Positions 1-11,386 of a stretch of DNA of 64,000 bases are shown one piece after another (the first letter of the stretch is position 1; each line of letters begins with the position of its first letter). This DNA is from Dyella sp. BiH032 (GTDB lineage Bacteria > Pseudomonadota > Gammaproteobacteria > Xanthomonadales > Rhodanobacteraceae). The notes beneath the pieces are model-generated. The model searched no databases and was not told the DNA's origin. It saw nothing but the letters and a program-made list of their open reading frames with translations. Location of the stretch: positions 4,774,001 through 4,838,000 of the forward strand of contig NZ_CP134867.1 in the NCBI RefSeq assembly GCF_031954525.1, written 5' to 3'. A program made the translations under genes and the position numbers.

Positions 1-159
1 GACAATGGTAGCAGGCTGCACCGCCCGGCCGCCTCGGCCGGATCAGGAAGATACCCTGCCGTCCGGGCCATCCCGGCCGGCGCCGATTGTCACAGGGCGG
101 ACCGACCATCCGCCCGCCGGCGGTCCGCCGCCGGACTCAACCAGCCCTAGGGGAGCAGC

Positions 160-1362
160 ATGGACTTCGCAAAGATCACGGCCCGCGCGCGGGCGATCCT
201 CGTCACGCCCAAGACCGAATGGCCAGTCGTCGCCGCCGAGCCCGCCACGGTCCAGGGGTTGTACACCGGCTACATCCTGATCCTGGCCGCCCTTCCGGCG
301 ATCGCCGGCTTCATCAAGAACAGCCTGATCGGCTTCAGCCTGCTCGGCGTCACCGCGCGTTCCTCGGTCGGCTCGGGCCTCGCCGGCATGGTGCTGCAGT
401 ACCTGCTGTCGCTGGGACTGGTGTACGTGCTGTCCCTGATCGTCAACGCACTGGCGCCTAGCTTCGGCGGCCAGAAGGACCCGGTGCAGGCGCTCAAGGC
501 CGTCGCCTACGCCTGGACGGCCAGCTGGGTCGCGGGCGTGGCGGTGATCCTGCCCTGGATCGGCTGGCTGATCGCGCTCGCCGGTGGCATCTACGCGATC
601 TACCTGCTCTACCTGGGGCTGCCCGCGACCATGAAGAGCCCGGCCGACAAATCGGCCGGCTATACAGCCGTCACTGTGATCATCGGCATCGTGCTGTCCT
701 GGATCGCCGCGGCGATCGTCGGCGGCGTGGTGGGCACCGCGGCGCTGACCAGCGCGGCGGTCCACGGCGACCGCATCACGGTCACCGACGGCAGCGGCAC
801 GGTCACCGTGGACAAGGACAGCCCGATGGGCAAGCTCGCCGCCATGGGGCAACGGGCCGAGGAGGCCGGCAAGCAGATCGAAGCGACGCAGGCGTCCGGC
901 GACGACGTGCAGTCGCTGTCGGCCGACCAGATCAAGGGCTTTCTGCCGGAGACCGCCGCGGGCCTGAAGCGCGAAAGCTTCTCGGCCGAGCGCAGCGCCG
1001 TCGGCGTGCAAGTCACCGTCGCGCGGGGCCAATATGGCGACGGCAACGGCCGCAGCATCGAACTGGAGATCTCCGACACCGGCAGCATGAAGGGCATGAT
1101 GGCGATGGCCAGCGCCTTCGCCGCCGAGTCCGAACGGCAGACCGACAACGGCTACGAGAAGACCTACGCCCAGGACGGACGCCTGGTGCATGAGGCCTGG
1201 GACAAGACGACCAAGCACGGCGAGTACGGCGTAGTCCTCGGCCAGCGCTTCTCGGTGAAGGCCAGCGGCGACGCGGACGTCGACCAGCTCAAGGACGTGG
1301 TGAACAGCGTGGACCTGGGCAAGCTCGAATCGCTGAAGAACGAAGGCGTGTCGAAGCACTAA
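160..1362 (+). CDS. Yip1-family membrane protein
   Basis: A 400-residue protein whose N-terminal half resembles the bacterial Yip1 (PF04893) domain. It opens with a short amphipathic stretch, then about five hydrophobic segments near residues 34-55, 73-98, 118-133, 134-153 and 168-192. The last 200 residues are soluble, polar and rich in Ser, Asp and Lys; I recognise no domain there. The start is supported by a GGGGAG box (about 151-156) close to the ATG. The gene stands alone and is closed by a strong hairpin terminator shared with the convergent yceI-like gene. Bacterial Yip1 proteins have no settled function, so this is a family call only. Confidence 0.75.
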   Translation: MDFAKITARARAILVTPKTEWPVVAAEPATVQGLYTGYILILAALPAIAGFIKNSLIGFSLLGVTARSSVGSGLAGMVLQYLLSLGLVYVLSLIVNALAPSFGGQKDPVQALKAVAYAWTASWVAGVAVILPWIGWLIALAGGIYAIYLLYLGLPATMKSPADKSAGYTAVTVIIGIVLSWIAAAIVGGVVGTAALTSAAVHGDRITVTDGSGTVTVDKDSPMGKLAAMGQRAEEAGKQIEATQASGDDVQSLSADQIKGFLPETAAGLKRESFSAERSAVGVQVTVARGQYGDGNGRSIELEISDTGSMKGMMAMASAFAAESERQTDNGYEKTYAQDGRLVHEAWDKTTKHGEYGVVLGQRFSVKASGDADVDQLKDVVNSVDLGKLESLKNEGVSKH

Positions 1363-1379
1363 TCCCGCTTCGCCCAAAG

Positions 1380-1412
1380 AAAAACCCGCGCCGGGTCGGC
1401 GCGGGTTTTTTG
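1380..1412. terminator. bidirectional intrinsic terminator
   Basis: AACCCGCGCC and GGCGCGGGTT arms enclose a GGGTC-type loop, with an A-run on the left and a T-run on the right, so it can stop transcription from both sides. It lies between the Yip1-family gene and the convergent YceI-family gene. Confidence 0.85.
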
Positions 1413-1447
1413 TTTCCGCCGAAGCGCCTGCGCGGCGCCCGCCGGGG

Positions 1448-2032
1448 TCAGTCGGCCTTCGGCACCGAAGCCTCGGTGGTGATGCGGATCTTGATCTCGT
1501 CGCTCACGTTCGGCACGTAGGCGCCCATGCCGAAATCGGAGCGCTTGACCGTGGTGGTGGCGTCGAAACCCACGGTCTGGACCTTCAGCATCGGGTGCAC
1601 GCCGCTCTTGTTGAGCTTGGCGTCCAGCACCACCGGCTTGGTCACGCCATGCACGGTCAAGTCACCGGTGACCTTGTACTTGCCGCCGCCGAGCGACTGC
1701 ACCTTGGTGCTCTTGAAGGTGACGGTCGGGAATTTGTCGGCGTCGAAGAAGTCCGGCTTCTTCAGGTGCTCGTCCAGCTTGGTGAGGTGCGAGTCGAGGT
1801 TGGCCAGCGGCAGGGTCACCTCGACCGAGGACTTGGCAGCGTCCTTCTCATCGAACACCAGGGTGCCCTCGCCCAGGCCGAGGTTGGCGGTCGGGTTGGA
1901 GAAGCCGAAATGGTTCCAGCTGAACAGCACGTTGGTGTGGCCGGGGTCGAGCTTGTAGGTGACCGGGTCGGCCTGGGCAGTGACAGCGGCGCCGATCAGA
2001 CCGGCCAGGACGAGGTAACGAAGTGCACGCAT
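1448..2032 (-). CDS. YceI-family periplasmic lipid-binding protein
   Basis: A 194-residue secreted protein of the YceI family, a lipocalin-like beta-barrel that binds polyisoprenoid or other amphiphilic lipids in the periplasm. The mature start reads DPVTYKLDPGHTNVLFSWNH, the usual YceI opening. The mid-region F-DADKFPTVTFKST motif and the VHGVTKPV segment are also typical. A Sec signal peptide (about residues 1-21, ending AQA) precedes it. The start is fixed by a GGAGG box about 6 nt upstream; a longer open frame exists but runs through the upstream gene region. It follows the RutE-like gene on the same strand with a 94-bp gap and may be cotranscribed. The exact ligand cannot be read from the sequence. 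Confidence 0.9.
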   Translation of the reverse strand: MRALRYLVLAGLIGAAVTAQADPVTYKLDPGHTNVLFSWNHFGFSNPTANLGLGEGTLVFDEKDAAKSSVEVTLPLANLDSHLTKLDEHLKKPDFFDADKFPTVTFKSTKVQSLGGGKYKVTGDLTVHGVTKPVVLDAKLNKSGVHPMLKVQTVGFDATTTVKRSDFGMGAYVPNVSDEIKIRITTEASVPKAD

Positions 2033-2126
2033 GGGTATTCCTCCGTGAGAGAAGTAAACGTGGCGAAGAGAACGGCGACGTGGTGAGGTTGTTGCGGTAC
2101 GACCTGGACGGGAATGACGCGCGCCG

Positions 2127-2723
2127 TCAGGCGATGCGGCAGGCCTCGTCGAACGACAGGCGCGGGCTGCGCGGGAACAGGTCGCGGCTGGCATCGCCGT
2201 AACCGAGGTTGATCAGGAAATTGGACTTGACCGCAGGCGCGTCGGCGAAGAACGCCTTGTCCACGCCGGCGTTGTCGAAGCCGGACATCGGACCGCAGTC
2301 CAGGCCCAGGGCACGCGCTGCCATGATCAGGTAGGCACCCTGCAGCGTGCCGTTGCGGAAGGCGGTGGTGTCGATCAGCGGCTGGTTGCCGACGAACCAG
2401 CTGCGCGCGTCGGCATGCGGGAACAGCTTCGGCAGCTTCTCGTAGAACTCGTGGTCGGTCGCCACGATGACGGTGACCGGCGCCGCCATCGTCTTGGCGC
2501 GGTTGCCCTCGGAAAGGAACGGCTCGAGCTTCGCCTTCGCCTCCTTCGACTTCACGAACACCAGGCGCGCTGGCGAGGCGTTGGCGCTGGTCGGACCGAA
2601 CTTGGCCAGCTCGTACACCTGGTGCAGCAGTTCGTCGCTCACCGACTTGTCCAGGAACGCGTTGAACGTGCGGGCCTCGCGGAACAGCTGGTCGAGGGCG
2701 GTCTCGGAAAGCAACTCGCTCAT
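2127..2723 (-). CDS. nitroreductase-family protein, RutE/malonic semialdehyde reductase-like
   Basis: A 198-residue flavin reductase fold protein, the length of E. coli RutE (196 aa). The segments [15 protein letters not shown], the [18 protein letters not shown] stretch and [20 protein letters not shown] resemble the RutE/HadB branch. RutE reduces 3-hydroxypropionate semialdehyde precursors in pyrimidine degradation, but no other rut gene is nearby, so the physiological substrate is open. It is probably an NAD(P)H-dependent FMN enzyme in the cytoplasm. The ATG at the right end faces a 132-bp intergenic region divergent from the ELM1-family gene. The start at [12 protein letters not shown] matches the family start. 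Confidence 0.82.
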   Translation of the reverse strand: MSELLSETALDQLFREARTFNAFLDKSVSDELLHQVYELAKFGPTSANASPARLVFVKSKEAKAKLEPFLSEGNRAKTMAAPVTVIVATDHEFYEKLPKLFPHADARSWFVGNQPLIDTTAFRNGTLQGAYLIMAARALGLDCGPMSGFDNAGVDKAFFADAPAVKSNFLINLGYGDASRDLFPRSPRLSFDEACRIA

Positions 2724-2855
2724 GGTTATCCTTCGTGAAGCGCGCCGGTATGGCGCCGTGGGCCGCAAGTGTAAAGTCACGCAGCCGCGAACAGGACTCC
2801 GCCGGACAGAACGTACTGTGGCGATTATCGAAACAATCCCGGACCCGCGCCCCGC

Positions 2856-3833
2856 ATGACGCGGCTGCGCGGCGAATGCTGGGTGGTCACCGACGGCCGC
2901 GCCGGCAACGATCGCCAGGCACTGGCCCTGGCCGACGCGCTGGGCCTGCCGTACCGGCACCTGGTCCTTGGCTTGCGCGCGCCCTGGTCGTGGTTCGCGC
3001 CGCGCCTGCTGCCGGGGGGACGCCTCGCCCTGCCCTCGGCCCAGCGCCGCGGCATCCTGGTACCGCCCTGGCCTGCCGTGGCCATCGGCTGCGGGCGCGC
3101 GGCGGCGTACTACACGCGGCTGCTGCGCCGGCTCTCCGAACAGGGCACGTACACCGTCCAGATTCTCGACCCGCGCGTCGACCCTGCGCACTGGGACACT
3201 GTCATCGCCCCCCGCCACGACGGGCTGCAGGGGCCTAACGTGCTCCATCCCATCGGCTCGCTCAACCCGGTGGACGAGGCCTGGCTCGCCGAGGGCCGCG
3301 AAGTCTGCCCCGCTTTCGGCGATCTGCCCGAGCCACGCGTGGCGGTGTTGGTCGGCGGCCCGCGCAAGGACATCGCCATCGATGCGGCCTATGCGGCCGA
3401 ACTGGCCGATCGTCTCGTCGCGCAGCACCGGCGCGATGGCGGCAGCATGCTGGTCCTCGCCTCGCGCCGCACGCCGGCGGCCGTGATCGCCATCCTGCGC
3501 GAGCGCCTGGCCGGCATTCCCGGCGTGGTGTGGAGCAGCGAAGCCGAAGGCATCAACCCCTATCCGGCCGCGATGGGCTGGGCCGACCGCCTGGTGGTCA
3601 CGCCCGATTCCATCAACATGCTGTCGGAAGCCTGCGCGGTGGGTCGCCCGGTGCAGACCTACGTGACCGGCCCGCTGCCGGGCAAGTTCGAACGGTTCCA
3701 CCGCGCCTTGCGCGCCGCCGGCCTGCTGCGCGGCCTCGACGACCCCGTACCGGAACGCCAGACGCCGCTGCGCGAAACCCGTTCCATCGCCGACACGGTC
3801 AAGCAGCGCATCGTCCAGCGCCAAGGGGCCTGA
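2856..3833 (+). CDS. ELM1/GtrOC1-family protein
   Basis: A 325-residue protein that matches the bacterial 'mitochondrial fission ELM1' family (PF06258). Signatures include the opening [11 protein letters not shown], the GCGRAAA motif, the VGGPRKD segment and the late segment with [13 protein letters not shown] and PVQTYV. These features suggest a GT-B-like nucleotide-sugar fold, and in bacteria the family is often found near lipopolysaccharide core genes. No glycosyltransferase activity is proven for this branch, so the function is inference. It ends 5 bp before the stop of the convergent glnE gene. Confidence 0.8.
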   Translation: MTRLRGECWVVTDGRAGNDRQALALADALGLPYRHLVLGLRAPWSWFAPRLLPGGRLALPSAQRRGILVPPWPAVAIGCGRAAAYYTRLLRRLSEQGTYTVQILDPRVDPAHWDTVIAPRHDGLQGPNVLHPIGSLNPVDEAWLAEGREVCPAFGDLPEPRVAVLVGGPRKDIAIDAAYAAELADRLVAQHRRDGGSMLVLASRRTPAAVIAILRERLAGIPGVVWSSEAEGINPYPAAMGWADRLVVTPDSINMLSEACAVGRPVQTYVTGPLPGKFERFHRALRAAGLLRGLDDPVPERQTPLRETRSIADTVKQRIVQRQGA

Positions 3834-3838
3834 CGAAG

Positions 3839-6697
3839 CTAGACGACGGCTTTCGCCGCGAAATCGAAACCGAGGGCAGTCGTCACCTGTCGCACTTCGG
3901 CGCTCAACGAAGTCAGCGCGGGCTCGCGCGGCGCGATGCGCGAACGCAGATCCAGCGTGCAGGCCAGCGCACGACGCAACAGCTCGGCGTGCGCCCGCGC
4001 GAAGACGTCCGCCTGGGCTGCATCGAGCAATCCCGCGGCCCGGCAGGCTTCGATCAAGGCCGCGTTGGCGGTGGCCGAAAGCAGCGCGGGATGCTCCGCC
4101 GCGTGGGCCAGCACCAGCCCCTGCAAGGCGAATTCGATGTCGAGCAGGCCGCCATGGCCTTGCTTCAGGTCGAACTGGCTTTCGTCGGAGCGGTCGCGTT
4201 CGGCGCGCCAGCGGCGACGCATGTCGGCGACCTCGGCCAATACGCTGGCGCGGTCGCGCGGCGCGGCGAGGATCTCGCGCCGCACATCCATCAAGTCGGC
4301 GTTGAGCGCCCCGTCACCGGCCACCGGCCTGGCCCGCAGCAGAGCCTGGTGCTCCCAGGTCCAGGCACGGCCGCGCTGGTATTCGGCGAAGGATTCCAGG
4401 CTGCTGACCAGCAGTCCCTTGGAGCCGTCGGGCCGCAGCCGCGTATCGACTTCATACAGGCGGCCCGCGCGGGTGAGCACGGTGAGCCAGTTCATCACGC
4501 GCTGTGCCAGCCGCTGGTACCAGCGCGATCCTTCGACCGGACGCGGGCCATCGCTCATCGCATGCGCGCGATGGGTGTCGTAGACGAATACCAGGTCCAG
4601 ATCCGAGGCGAAACCGAGCTCCTCGCCGCCCAGGCTGCCATAGCCGAGCACGGCGAAGCCGGTGCCCTCGCCCGGCAGGCGGCCGTGCTGCGCGACGAGT
4701 TCGCGCTCGGCCAGGGCGGTGACCGCGATCACCACTGATTCGGCCAGCGCGGCCAGGCGGCGCGCCGTCGCCACCGCATCGGCTCGCTCATCGTTGAAGG
4801 CCAGGCCCAGGCGAAACGCCGTGCTGGCCTTGAACTCGTTGATGCGTTCCAACTCCGCTTCGGCTTCGCGCTCGTCCAGCGTGGTCAGCACGCGGCTGAT
4901 CTCAGCGCTGATGTCGGCGCGCTTGAACGGCAATTGATCGATGCGCGGATCGAGCACGTCGTCGAGCAGCAGCGGCTGCGCGATCACACGCTCAGCGAGA
5001 AACGCGCTGCGCGCGAACAAGTCGGCGAGGCGGCGCCGCGCGGCCGGCTGTTCTTCGAGCAGCGCCAGGTAGGAGGACCGTCGCGCCACGGCCTGTACCA
5101 GCCGGCATAGCCGCAACAAGCACGGCACCGGCGCCGAGCTGTCGCGCGCCAGCGCCAGCAGCTGTGGCATGAGCCGATCGAGCTGCTCGCGCGAGCGCGG
5201 CGACATCGCGCGCACCGCAGCGGCCTGCGGCAGTTTGATGAGCGCGTCCGCAGCCTCCGCTCCGGGCTGGAAGCCGGCCGCTTCCATCGAGCCGGGATCG
5301 ATCTCGCCGGCACAGACGCGCTGCCAGAGCGCGGCGTCCTCCGCGGGCACGCTCGCCGTGCGCCCGCCTTGCGGGACCAGCACCTGGGCGAATTCCTCAT
5401 TGACCACGGCGCGATGGCGGGCAAGCGCCTCGGCCAGCTCGTCCCAGGAGGCGTGCCCCAGCCCCAGCGCGATGCGCTCGCGGCTCAATGGATCTTCGGG
5501 AATGTCATGCGTCTGCGCGTCGCGCAGCATCTGCACGCGGTTTTCCACCCGGCGCAGGAACACATAGGCCTCGCGCAGCGCCTTGGCCTTGGCCGCGGCG
5601 ATGTGGCCGCGCGCCTCGCACGCGGTCAGCGCCGGCAGCAGGCCGCGCACGCGCAGGCTCGGCTCGCGTCCGCCGCGGATGAGCTGGGTCAGCTGCACGA
5701 CGAACTCCACTTCGCGAATGCCGCCGGGGCCAAGCTTCAGGTTGTCAGCCAGGTCCTTGCGCGCAACTTCCGCATCGATCAGCGCCTTCATTTCGCGCAG
5801 GCCGGCGAAGGCCGTGTAGTCGAGGTACTTGCGGTACACGAACGGACGCAGCAACTCCTGCAGCTGCTTTCCCGCATTGCGGTCGCCGGCCACCGGGCGA
5901 GCCTTTATCCATGCATAGCGCTCCCAGTCGCGGCCTTCGCTCTGGTAGTACTGCTCCATCGCGCTGAACGGAAGCGCCAGGCGCCCCGCGTTGCCGAATG
6001 GGCGCAGGCGCAGGTCGACGCGGGCGCAGATGCCGTCGACGGTCGGCTCGTTGAGCAACCGCACCAGCTGGCGCGCCAGGCGCACGAAATATTCGCTGTT
6101 GTCGAGCGGACGCGGGCCGTCACTCTGCCCGCCGCTGGGATAGGCCAGCACCAGGTCGATGTCGGAGGAAAAATTCAGCTCGCTGCCGCCCAGCTTGCCG
6201 AAGCCCACCACCACCATGCGCTGCGGCGAACCATCATGCCCGCGGCTCTGCCCGTAACGCGCCGTCATGGCGCGTTCGGACCACTTCAGCGCGGCACCCA
6301 GCAGTGACTCGTACAACACGCTGGTGGCCGACAGTGTTTCCGGCAATTCGTCCAGGCCGTTGACATCGCGGAAGACCAACCGCAGCGCCTCGGCGTGGCG
6401 GAAACGCCGAAGCGTAGCCATGCAGGCGGCCTCGTCGTCTTCCAGTCTCATCGCCTCGATCCGCGTGCCGGCATCGCCGCCGGCACGCAGACGCTCCAGC
6501 CCCTGCGGCGACAGCAACTGCGGCTGGCGGAACCAGATGTCGAAAGCGAAGTCGCTCGCCAGCAGCGTGCGGCGGATGCGCTCGGCCACGCCAGCGTCGT
6601 CGTGCAGCGCAACACCGGCGAGCCGGCAGCGGGCCACCAGCTCGGCGTAGCGGTCGTCGATCAGGGCGCGGAGCGCCGGGGATTCCTTGGCAGACAT
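3839..6697 (-). CDS. glnE: bifunctional glutamine synthetase adenylyltransferase / adenylyl-removing enzyme
   Basis: A 952-residue GlnE, the normal length. It adenylylates glutamine synthetase in nitrogen excess and deadenylylates it in limitation, under PII control. Both nucleotidyltransferase cores are visible: [14 protein letters not shown] near residue 170 (deadenylylase half) and [18 protein letters not shown] near 690-705 (adenylylase half), each with the Asp-x-Asp metal site. The chosen start is [12 protein letters not shown]; a start 21 codons upstream is possible but overlaps the promoter region and lacks a clear ribosome site. No glnA or glnB is in the window. The genes converge head to tail with the ELM1-family gene. 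Confidence 0.96.
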   Translation of the reverse strand: MSAKESPALRALIDDRYAELVARCRLAGVALHDDAGVAERIRRTLLASDFAFDIWFRQPQLLSPQGLERLRAGGDAGTRIEAMRLEDDEAACMATLRRFRHAEALRLVFRDVNGLDELPETLSATSVLYESLLGAALKWSERAMTARYGQSRGHDGSPQRMVVVGFGKLGGSELNFSSDIDLVLAYPSGGQSDGPRPLDNSEYFVRLARQLVRLLNEPTVDGICARVDLRLRPFGNAGRLALPFSAMEQYYQSEGRDWERYAWIKARPVAGDRNAGKQLQELLRPFVYRKYLDYTAFAGLREMKALIDAEVARKDLADNLKLGPGGIREVEFVVQLTQLIRGGREPSLRVRGLLPALTACEARGHIAAAKAKALREAYVFLRRVENRVQMLRDAQTHDIPEDPLSRERIALGLGHASWDELAEALARHRAVVNEEFAQVLVPQGGRTASVPAEDAALWQRVCAGEIDPGSMEAAGFQPGAEAADALIKLPQAAAVRAMSPRSREQLDRLMPQLLALARDSSAPVPCLLRLCRLVQAVARRSSYLALLEEQPAARRRLADLFARSAFLAERVIAQPLLLDDVLDPRIDQLPFKRADISAEISRVLTTLDEREAEAELERINEFKASTAFRLGLAFNDERADAVATARRLAALAESVVIAVTALAERELVAQHGRLPGEGTGFAVLGYGSLGGEELGFASDLDLVFVYDTHRAHAMSDGPRPVEGSRWYQRLAQRVMNWLTVLTRAGRLYEVDTRLRPDGSKGLLVSSLESFAEYQRGRAWTWEHQALLRARPVAGDGALNADLMDVRREILAAPRDRASVLAEVADMRRRWRAERDRSDESQFDLKQGHGGLLDIEFALQGLVLAHAAEHPALLSATANAALIEACRAAGLLDAAQADVFARAHAELLRRALACTLDLRSRIAPREPALTSLSAEVRQVTTALGFDFAAKAVV

Positions 6698-6928
6698 CGG
6701 GCCATTGTGCCCCAGAGCCCGCTCTGGCTGCCGCGGATGTGTCCCATACATGACCGCCACATGACCGCGAAAGCCTGCGCCCTGCCCGCCGGTGCACGTC
6801 CGCCGCGGCCATCACGTTGGTTCTGCTTCAAAAGGACGGAATGCCCACGAAGGGCGAACACTTGGTTCATGGCTGCATCGTTACATTCCGATGTCCGTGC
6901 CATGACAGCGCATCCCCCAAGGACTGCC

Positions 6929-8857
6929 ATGACCATGCCTGTCTTCCAACATCCCGAATCGCCGGGACCCGCCCCTTCGGGCACCGGACAACCGTCGCTG
7001 CTGCGGCGCATCGGCCTGCCGGTCGCGCTGTCGCTCGTCTTCGTCCTGTTCACCGGCTGGCTCGACGGCGGCGAAGGCGTCGCTCCGCTGCAACTGCTTC
7101 AGCAACCGTGGTACCTGCTGGCCAACGCGCTGCCGGGGCTGCTGCTGGCGCTGCTGCTGCTGGTGCTGAGCCGGCGCCCCCTGCTTTCCTTCGGCCTCGC
7201 GTTCCTGCTGCAGGGCGTGCTCTACGGCGTCAACGCGCTGAAGGTGAAACAGTTGGGCACGCCGCTGATGCCGGCGGATTTCCGCATGGTCGGCCAGTTG
7301 CGCAAGGGCGGTCTGCATCTGCTCGGCGGGTACCTGCCCGCGACGCCATGGCCCTATCTCGCGCTGGCTATCGGCATCGCGCTGGTCGTGCTGGCGTGGC
7401 GCAAGGAATCGCCGATGTTCGCCCGCCGCACCAAGGGCAAACGCCTGCTGGCCGGCACCGCGGTGCTGCTGGTGCTCGGCTCGCTGCTTGGCGGCGCGCC
7501 GGCCTGGAGCCGCTTCTACGATGGCCAGACCTTGTGGATGGAGCCGTGGTCGGCGTCCTCCACCGCGCAGCACTCGGGCCTGGTCAGCTCGCTGATGATG
7601 TTCCACCTGCATTTCGGCCAGGAGCGCAAGAAGGCCGATCCGAATGCGGCCATGCAGCTCATCGGCGAGGCGGACGGCGCCCTGCGCGAGCGCCTGCGCG
7701 CCGCGCCCGACGACCCGGGCGCGATGCCGGACATCGTGGTGGTGCAGAGCGAATCGTTCTTCGATCCGGCCATCCTCAAGGGCTTCGAGAACCACGACCT
7801 CACGCCGAACCTGCACCGCCTCGCCAGGCAGGGCTACAGCGGCGCGCTGCACGTGCCGACGTTCGGCGGCGGCACCATCCGCACCGAGTTCGAGGTGCTG
7901 ACGGGCTTGTCGCTGCGCTATTTCGAGGACCTGCAGTTTCCCTATCTGCAGCTCAACAGCAAGGTGGTCCCCGGCATGGTGCGCACGCTGCGCGCGCATG
8001 GCTATGAGACCATCGCCATCCACGGAAACAATCCTGCGTTCTGGAATCGCAATACCGCGTTCAAGGCGATCGGCTTCGACCGCTTTGTCTCGCAGTCCGG
8101 TTTCGTCAACGCCAAGGACCTGGACGGCCAGTACATGGCCGATCGCGCGATGACGGACGAAATCATGGCGCAGCTGAAGGACGCCGGTCCGCCGCAGTTC
8201 CTGTTCGCGATCAGCATCGAAGCGCACGGCCCCTATGACGTGCCGCCGGCGGACGCCGCCAAGCGCGACGCGATCGCCGTGCCCGACCGGCTCGCCGATG
8301 AAGACAAGACCGAGCTGCGCAACTACCTCTATCACATGCAGCACGCCGACGAAGAACTCGGCCGCCTCGCCGACCTGCTCGCCAAGCGCGAACGGCCGAC
8401 CCTGCTGCTGTTCTATGGCGACCATCTGCCGGGACTCAGCGGTGCATTCGAGACACTGGGCTTCGTCGATGGCAAGGACATGCTCAGCGAGCCTGGCACC
8501 TGGCTGCTGGTGGATCCGCGCGGCCGGGAACAGGCACAGCGCGAGGATCTCGCCTCGTGGATGTTGCCGGGCAAGCTGCTGGAACGCGCGGGCATCCATG
8601 ACGATGCCTACTTCGCGCTGACCCAGGTGCTGGCGCCGCAGCTTGCCGTGCTCACGCGCGCACCAGGCGCGCCGCCGCAAGCCGAGGACCACGCCGAGCA
8701 ACGCATCGACCAGGCGATGGAAAGCGTTGCCCTGCTGCGCCTGAAGGGCAAGCTCGATCGCATGTTGCCGCGTCCGGATACGTTGCCGATGGCCGCTGGC
8801 TTCGTGCAGGAAGAAGTGCTGCCGGGCGCTGCCGCGGCGGCCGGCGCGCATCAGTGA
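6929..8857 (+). CDS. LtaS-type sulfatase-fold phosphoglycerol transferase
   Basis: A 642-residue inner-membrane enzyme with about five N-terminal membrane segments (roughly residues 25-180) and a periplasmic sulfatase-fold domain (about 265-570). The metal and nucleophile signature of the LtaS/OpgB group is complete: VVVQSESFFDP (Glu near 275), GGGTIRTEF (catalytic Thr near 313), ISIEAHGPYD (His near 432) and FYGDHLPG (Asp-His near 497). Gram-negative members transfer phosphoglycerol from phosphatidylglycerol to periplasmic glucans or similar acceptors. The ATG was chosen for the AAGGA box about 7 nt upstream; in-frame ATGs at 6902 and earlier lack one. The acceptor substrate is not evident. 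Confidence 0.88.
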   Translation: MTMPVFQHPESPGPAPSGTGQPSLLRRIGLPVALSLVFVLFTGWLDGGEGVAPLQLLQQPWYLLANALPGLLLALLLLVLSRRPLLSFGLAFLLQGVLYGVNALKVKQLGTPLMPADFRMVGQLRKGGLHLLGGYLPATPWPYLALAIGIALVVLAWRKESPMFARRTKGKRLLAGTAVLLVLGSLLGGAPAWSRFYDGQTLWMEPWSASSTAQHSGLVSSLMMFHLHFGQERKKADPNAAMQLIGEADGALRERLRAAPDDPGAMPDIVVVQSESFFDPAILKGFENHDLTPNLHRLARQGYSGALHVPTFGGGTIRTEFEVLTGLSLRYFEDLQFPYLQLNSKVVPGMVRTLRAHGYETIAIHGNNPAFWNRNTAFKAIGFDRFVSQSGFVNAKDLDGQYMADRAMTDEIMAQLKDAGPPQFLFAISIEAHGPYDVPPADAAKRDAIAVPDRLADEDKTELRNYLYHMQHADEELGRLADLLAKRERPTLLLFYGDHLPGLSGAFETLGFVDGKDMLSEPGTWLLVDPRGREQAQREDLASWMLPGKLLERAGIHDDAYFALTQVLAPQLAVLTRAPGAPPQAEDHAEQRIDQAMESVALLRLKGKLDRMLPRPDTLPMAAGFVQEEVLPGAAAAAGAHQ

Positions 8858-8914
8858 TGGTGCGGAAACCGCGACGTCACTAGCACTGCGAAGGAAAACA
8901 AGGGAGCAAAGCGC

Positions 8915-9010
8915 ATGTCTCGCGCACGTGCATACCGGCGATTCAGTCAGATGTCCGCCGGCTTAAGACTCCTCGGAAAATTCAGGAATCAGCAGGCAAA
9001 CGCGCTCTAG
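8915..9010 (+). CDS. possible Arg-rich small protein
   Basis: A 31-codon open frame (MSRARAYRRFSQMSAGLRLL then 11 more residues) with a good AGGGAG ribosome site 8 nt before its ATG. It lies between the LtaS-like gene and the small secreted protein gene. The product would be strongly basic. There is no family match that I know, and it may only be chance in GC-rich DNA. The purine-rich AAGGA-AAACAAGGGAG leader is the main argument for it. Confidence 0.25.
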   Translation: MSRARAYRRFSQMSAGLRLLGKFRNQQANAL

Positions 9011-9021
9011 CGTGATCTCCA

Positions 9022-9042
9022 CCGCGACACGTTGCGTCGCGG
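9022..9042 (+). other. hairpin in the leader of the small secreted protein gene
   Basis: CCGCGAC and GTCGCGG form a perfect 7-bp stem with a 7-nt loop. It ends 10 nt before the GGAGG ribosome site of the gene starting at 9066 and would sit in its 5' leader. It may stabilise the mRNA or affect initiation. Confidence 0.4.
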
Positions 9043-9065
9043 CACTCACATCGGAGGTTCACCTC

Positions 9066-9458
9066 ATGCGTAAGACCCTGCTTGCTGCTCTCGTTGTCTC
9101 GGCCAGCGTGCTGACCGTTCCCGCCTTCGCCCAGGTCGCCGGCGGCGTCGCCACCAAGGTCGGCGCGAGCGTCAATGCCGGCGCGGCGGTGCAGGACGCG
9201 ACCAAGGTCGCCGACGGCGCCACCAAGACCGCCGACCAGGCGGTGACCAAGACGGGTGAAACCGTGCACAAAGCCGGCCACAAGGCCAAGCATGCGGGCC
9301 ACAAGGCGGCCGCGGCGACCGAGTCCGCCGTGAGCGACACGACCGCGGGCGCCGAAGGTGGCGCGTCGGTGAAGGCTGGCGCGAAAGTGGATACGCCGGT
9401 CGGCGGCGTGGAAGCCGGCGCGAAGACCGACGCCAAGGCGGAAGCCGGCGGCAAGTAA
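9066..9458 (+). CDS. small secreted Ala/Lys/His-rich low-complexity protein
   Basis: A 130-residue protein with a Sec signal peptide (MRKTLLAALVVSASVLTVP then AFA, cleavage near residue 20). The mature chain is almost entirely Ala, Lys, Gly, Thr, Asp and Val in loose repeats: VGASVNAGAAV, KTADQAVTKTGETVHKAGHK, KAKHAGHKAAAA, and a C-terminal half repeating V-AGAK-D. The pattern resembles late-embryogenesis-like or histone H1-like low-complexity proteins and is probably disordered. A GGAGG box lies 9 nt before the ATG, and a strong terminator follows. It appears monocistronic and possibly abundant. I do not recognise a characterised homologue; a stress-protective periplasmic role would be a guess. 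Confidence 0.75.
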   Translation: MRKTLLAALVVSASVLTVPAFAQVAGGVATKVGASVNAGAAVQDATKVADGATKTADQAVTKTGETVHKAGHKAKHAGHKAAAATESAVSDTTAGAEGGASVKAGAKVDTPVGGVEAGAKTDAKAEAGGK

Positions 9459-9502
9459 GACGCACAAAGCGAGGCGGCGCCAAGGGCGCGCCGCTCGTCA
9501 CG

Positions 9503-9533
9503 AACCCCGGGAGGCGGACTCCCGGGGTTTTTC
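9503..9533 (+). terminator. intrinsic terminator of the small secreted protein gene
   Basis: AACCCCGGGAG pairs with CTCCCGGGGTT across a 5-nt loop and is followed by TTTTTCTTTT, so it reads strongly on the plus strand. Confidence 0.88.
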
Positions 9534-9542
9534 TTTTGGAGA

Positions 9543-9581
<39 letters not shown>

Positions 9582-9632
9582 TAAAGCATCACTCGCTCTG
9601 GCTCGCATCTCGCTAGCCCTGTTCCGCTTTCA

Positions 9633-9661
9633 AAAAGAAAAACCCCGCACAAGGCGGGGTT
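9633..9661 (-). terminator. intrinsic terminator of groESL
   Basis: On the minus strand, AACCCCGC and GCGGGGTT arms enclose a CTTGT loop and are followed by TTTTCTTTTTG. It lies 31 bp past the groEL stop. Confidence 0.88.
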
Positions 9662-9691
9662 CTTCTCGAAACGACAGCGCGAACGGAAGGA

Positions 9692-11347
<1,656 letters not shown>

Positions 11348-11386
11348 TCAAATGCGTAAGTGGAGAAGAGTTGCGGGAGAGGCTGA

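Noticed and set aside
1448..2194. Longer YceI start at 2194
   Set aside because: It overlaps the RutE-like gene and lacks a signal peptide, while the ATG at 2032 has a GGAGG site and signal peptide.
2127..3824. Extended 565-codon version of the RutE-like gene
   Set aside because: The N-terminal extension is antisense to the ELM1-family gene; the family start at 2723 is clear.
6881..8851. Minus-strand frame of 656 codons opposite the LtaS-like gene
   Set aside because: No domain, no start signal; the plus strand carries intact catalytic motifs.
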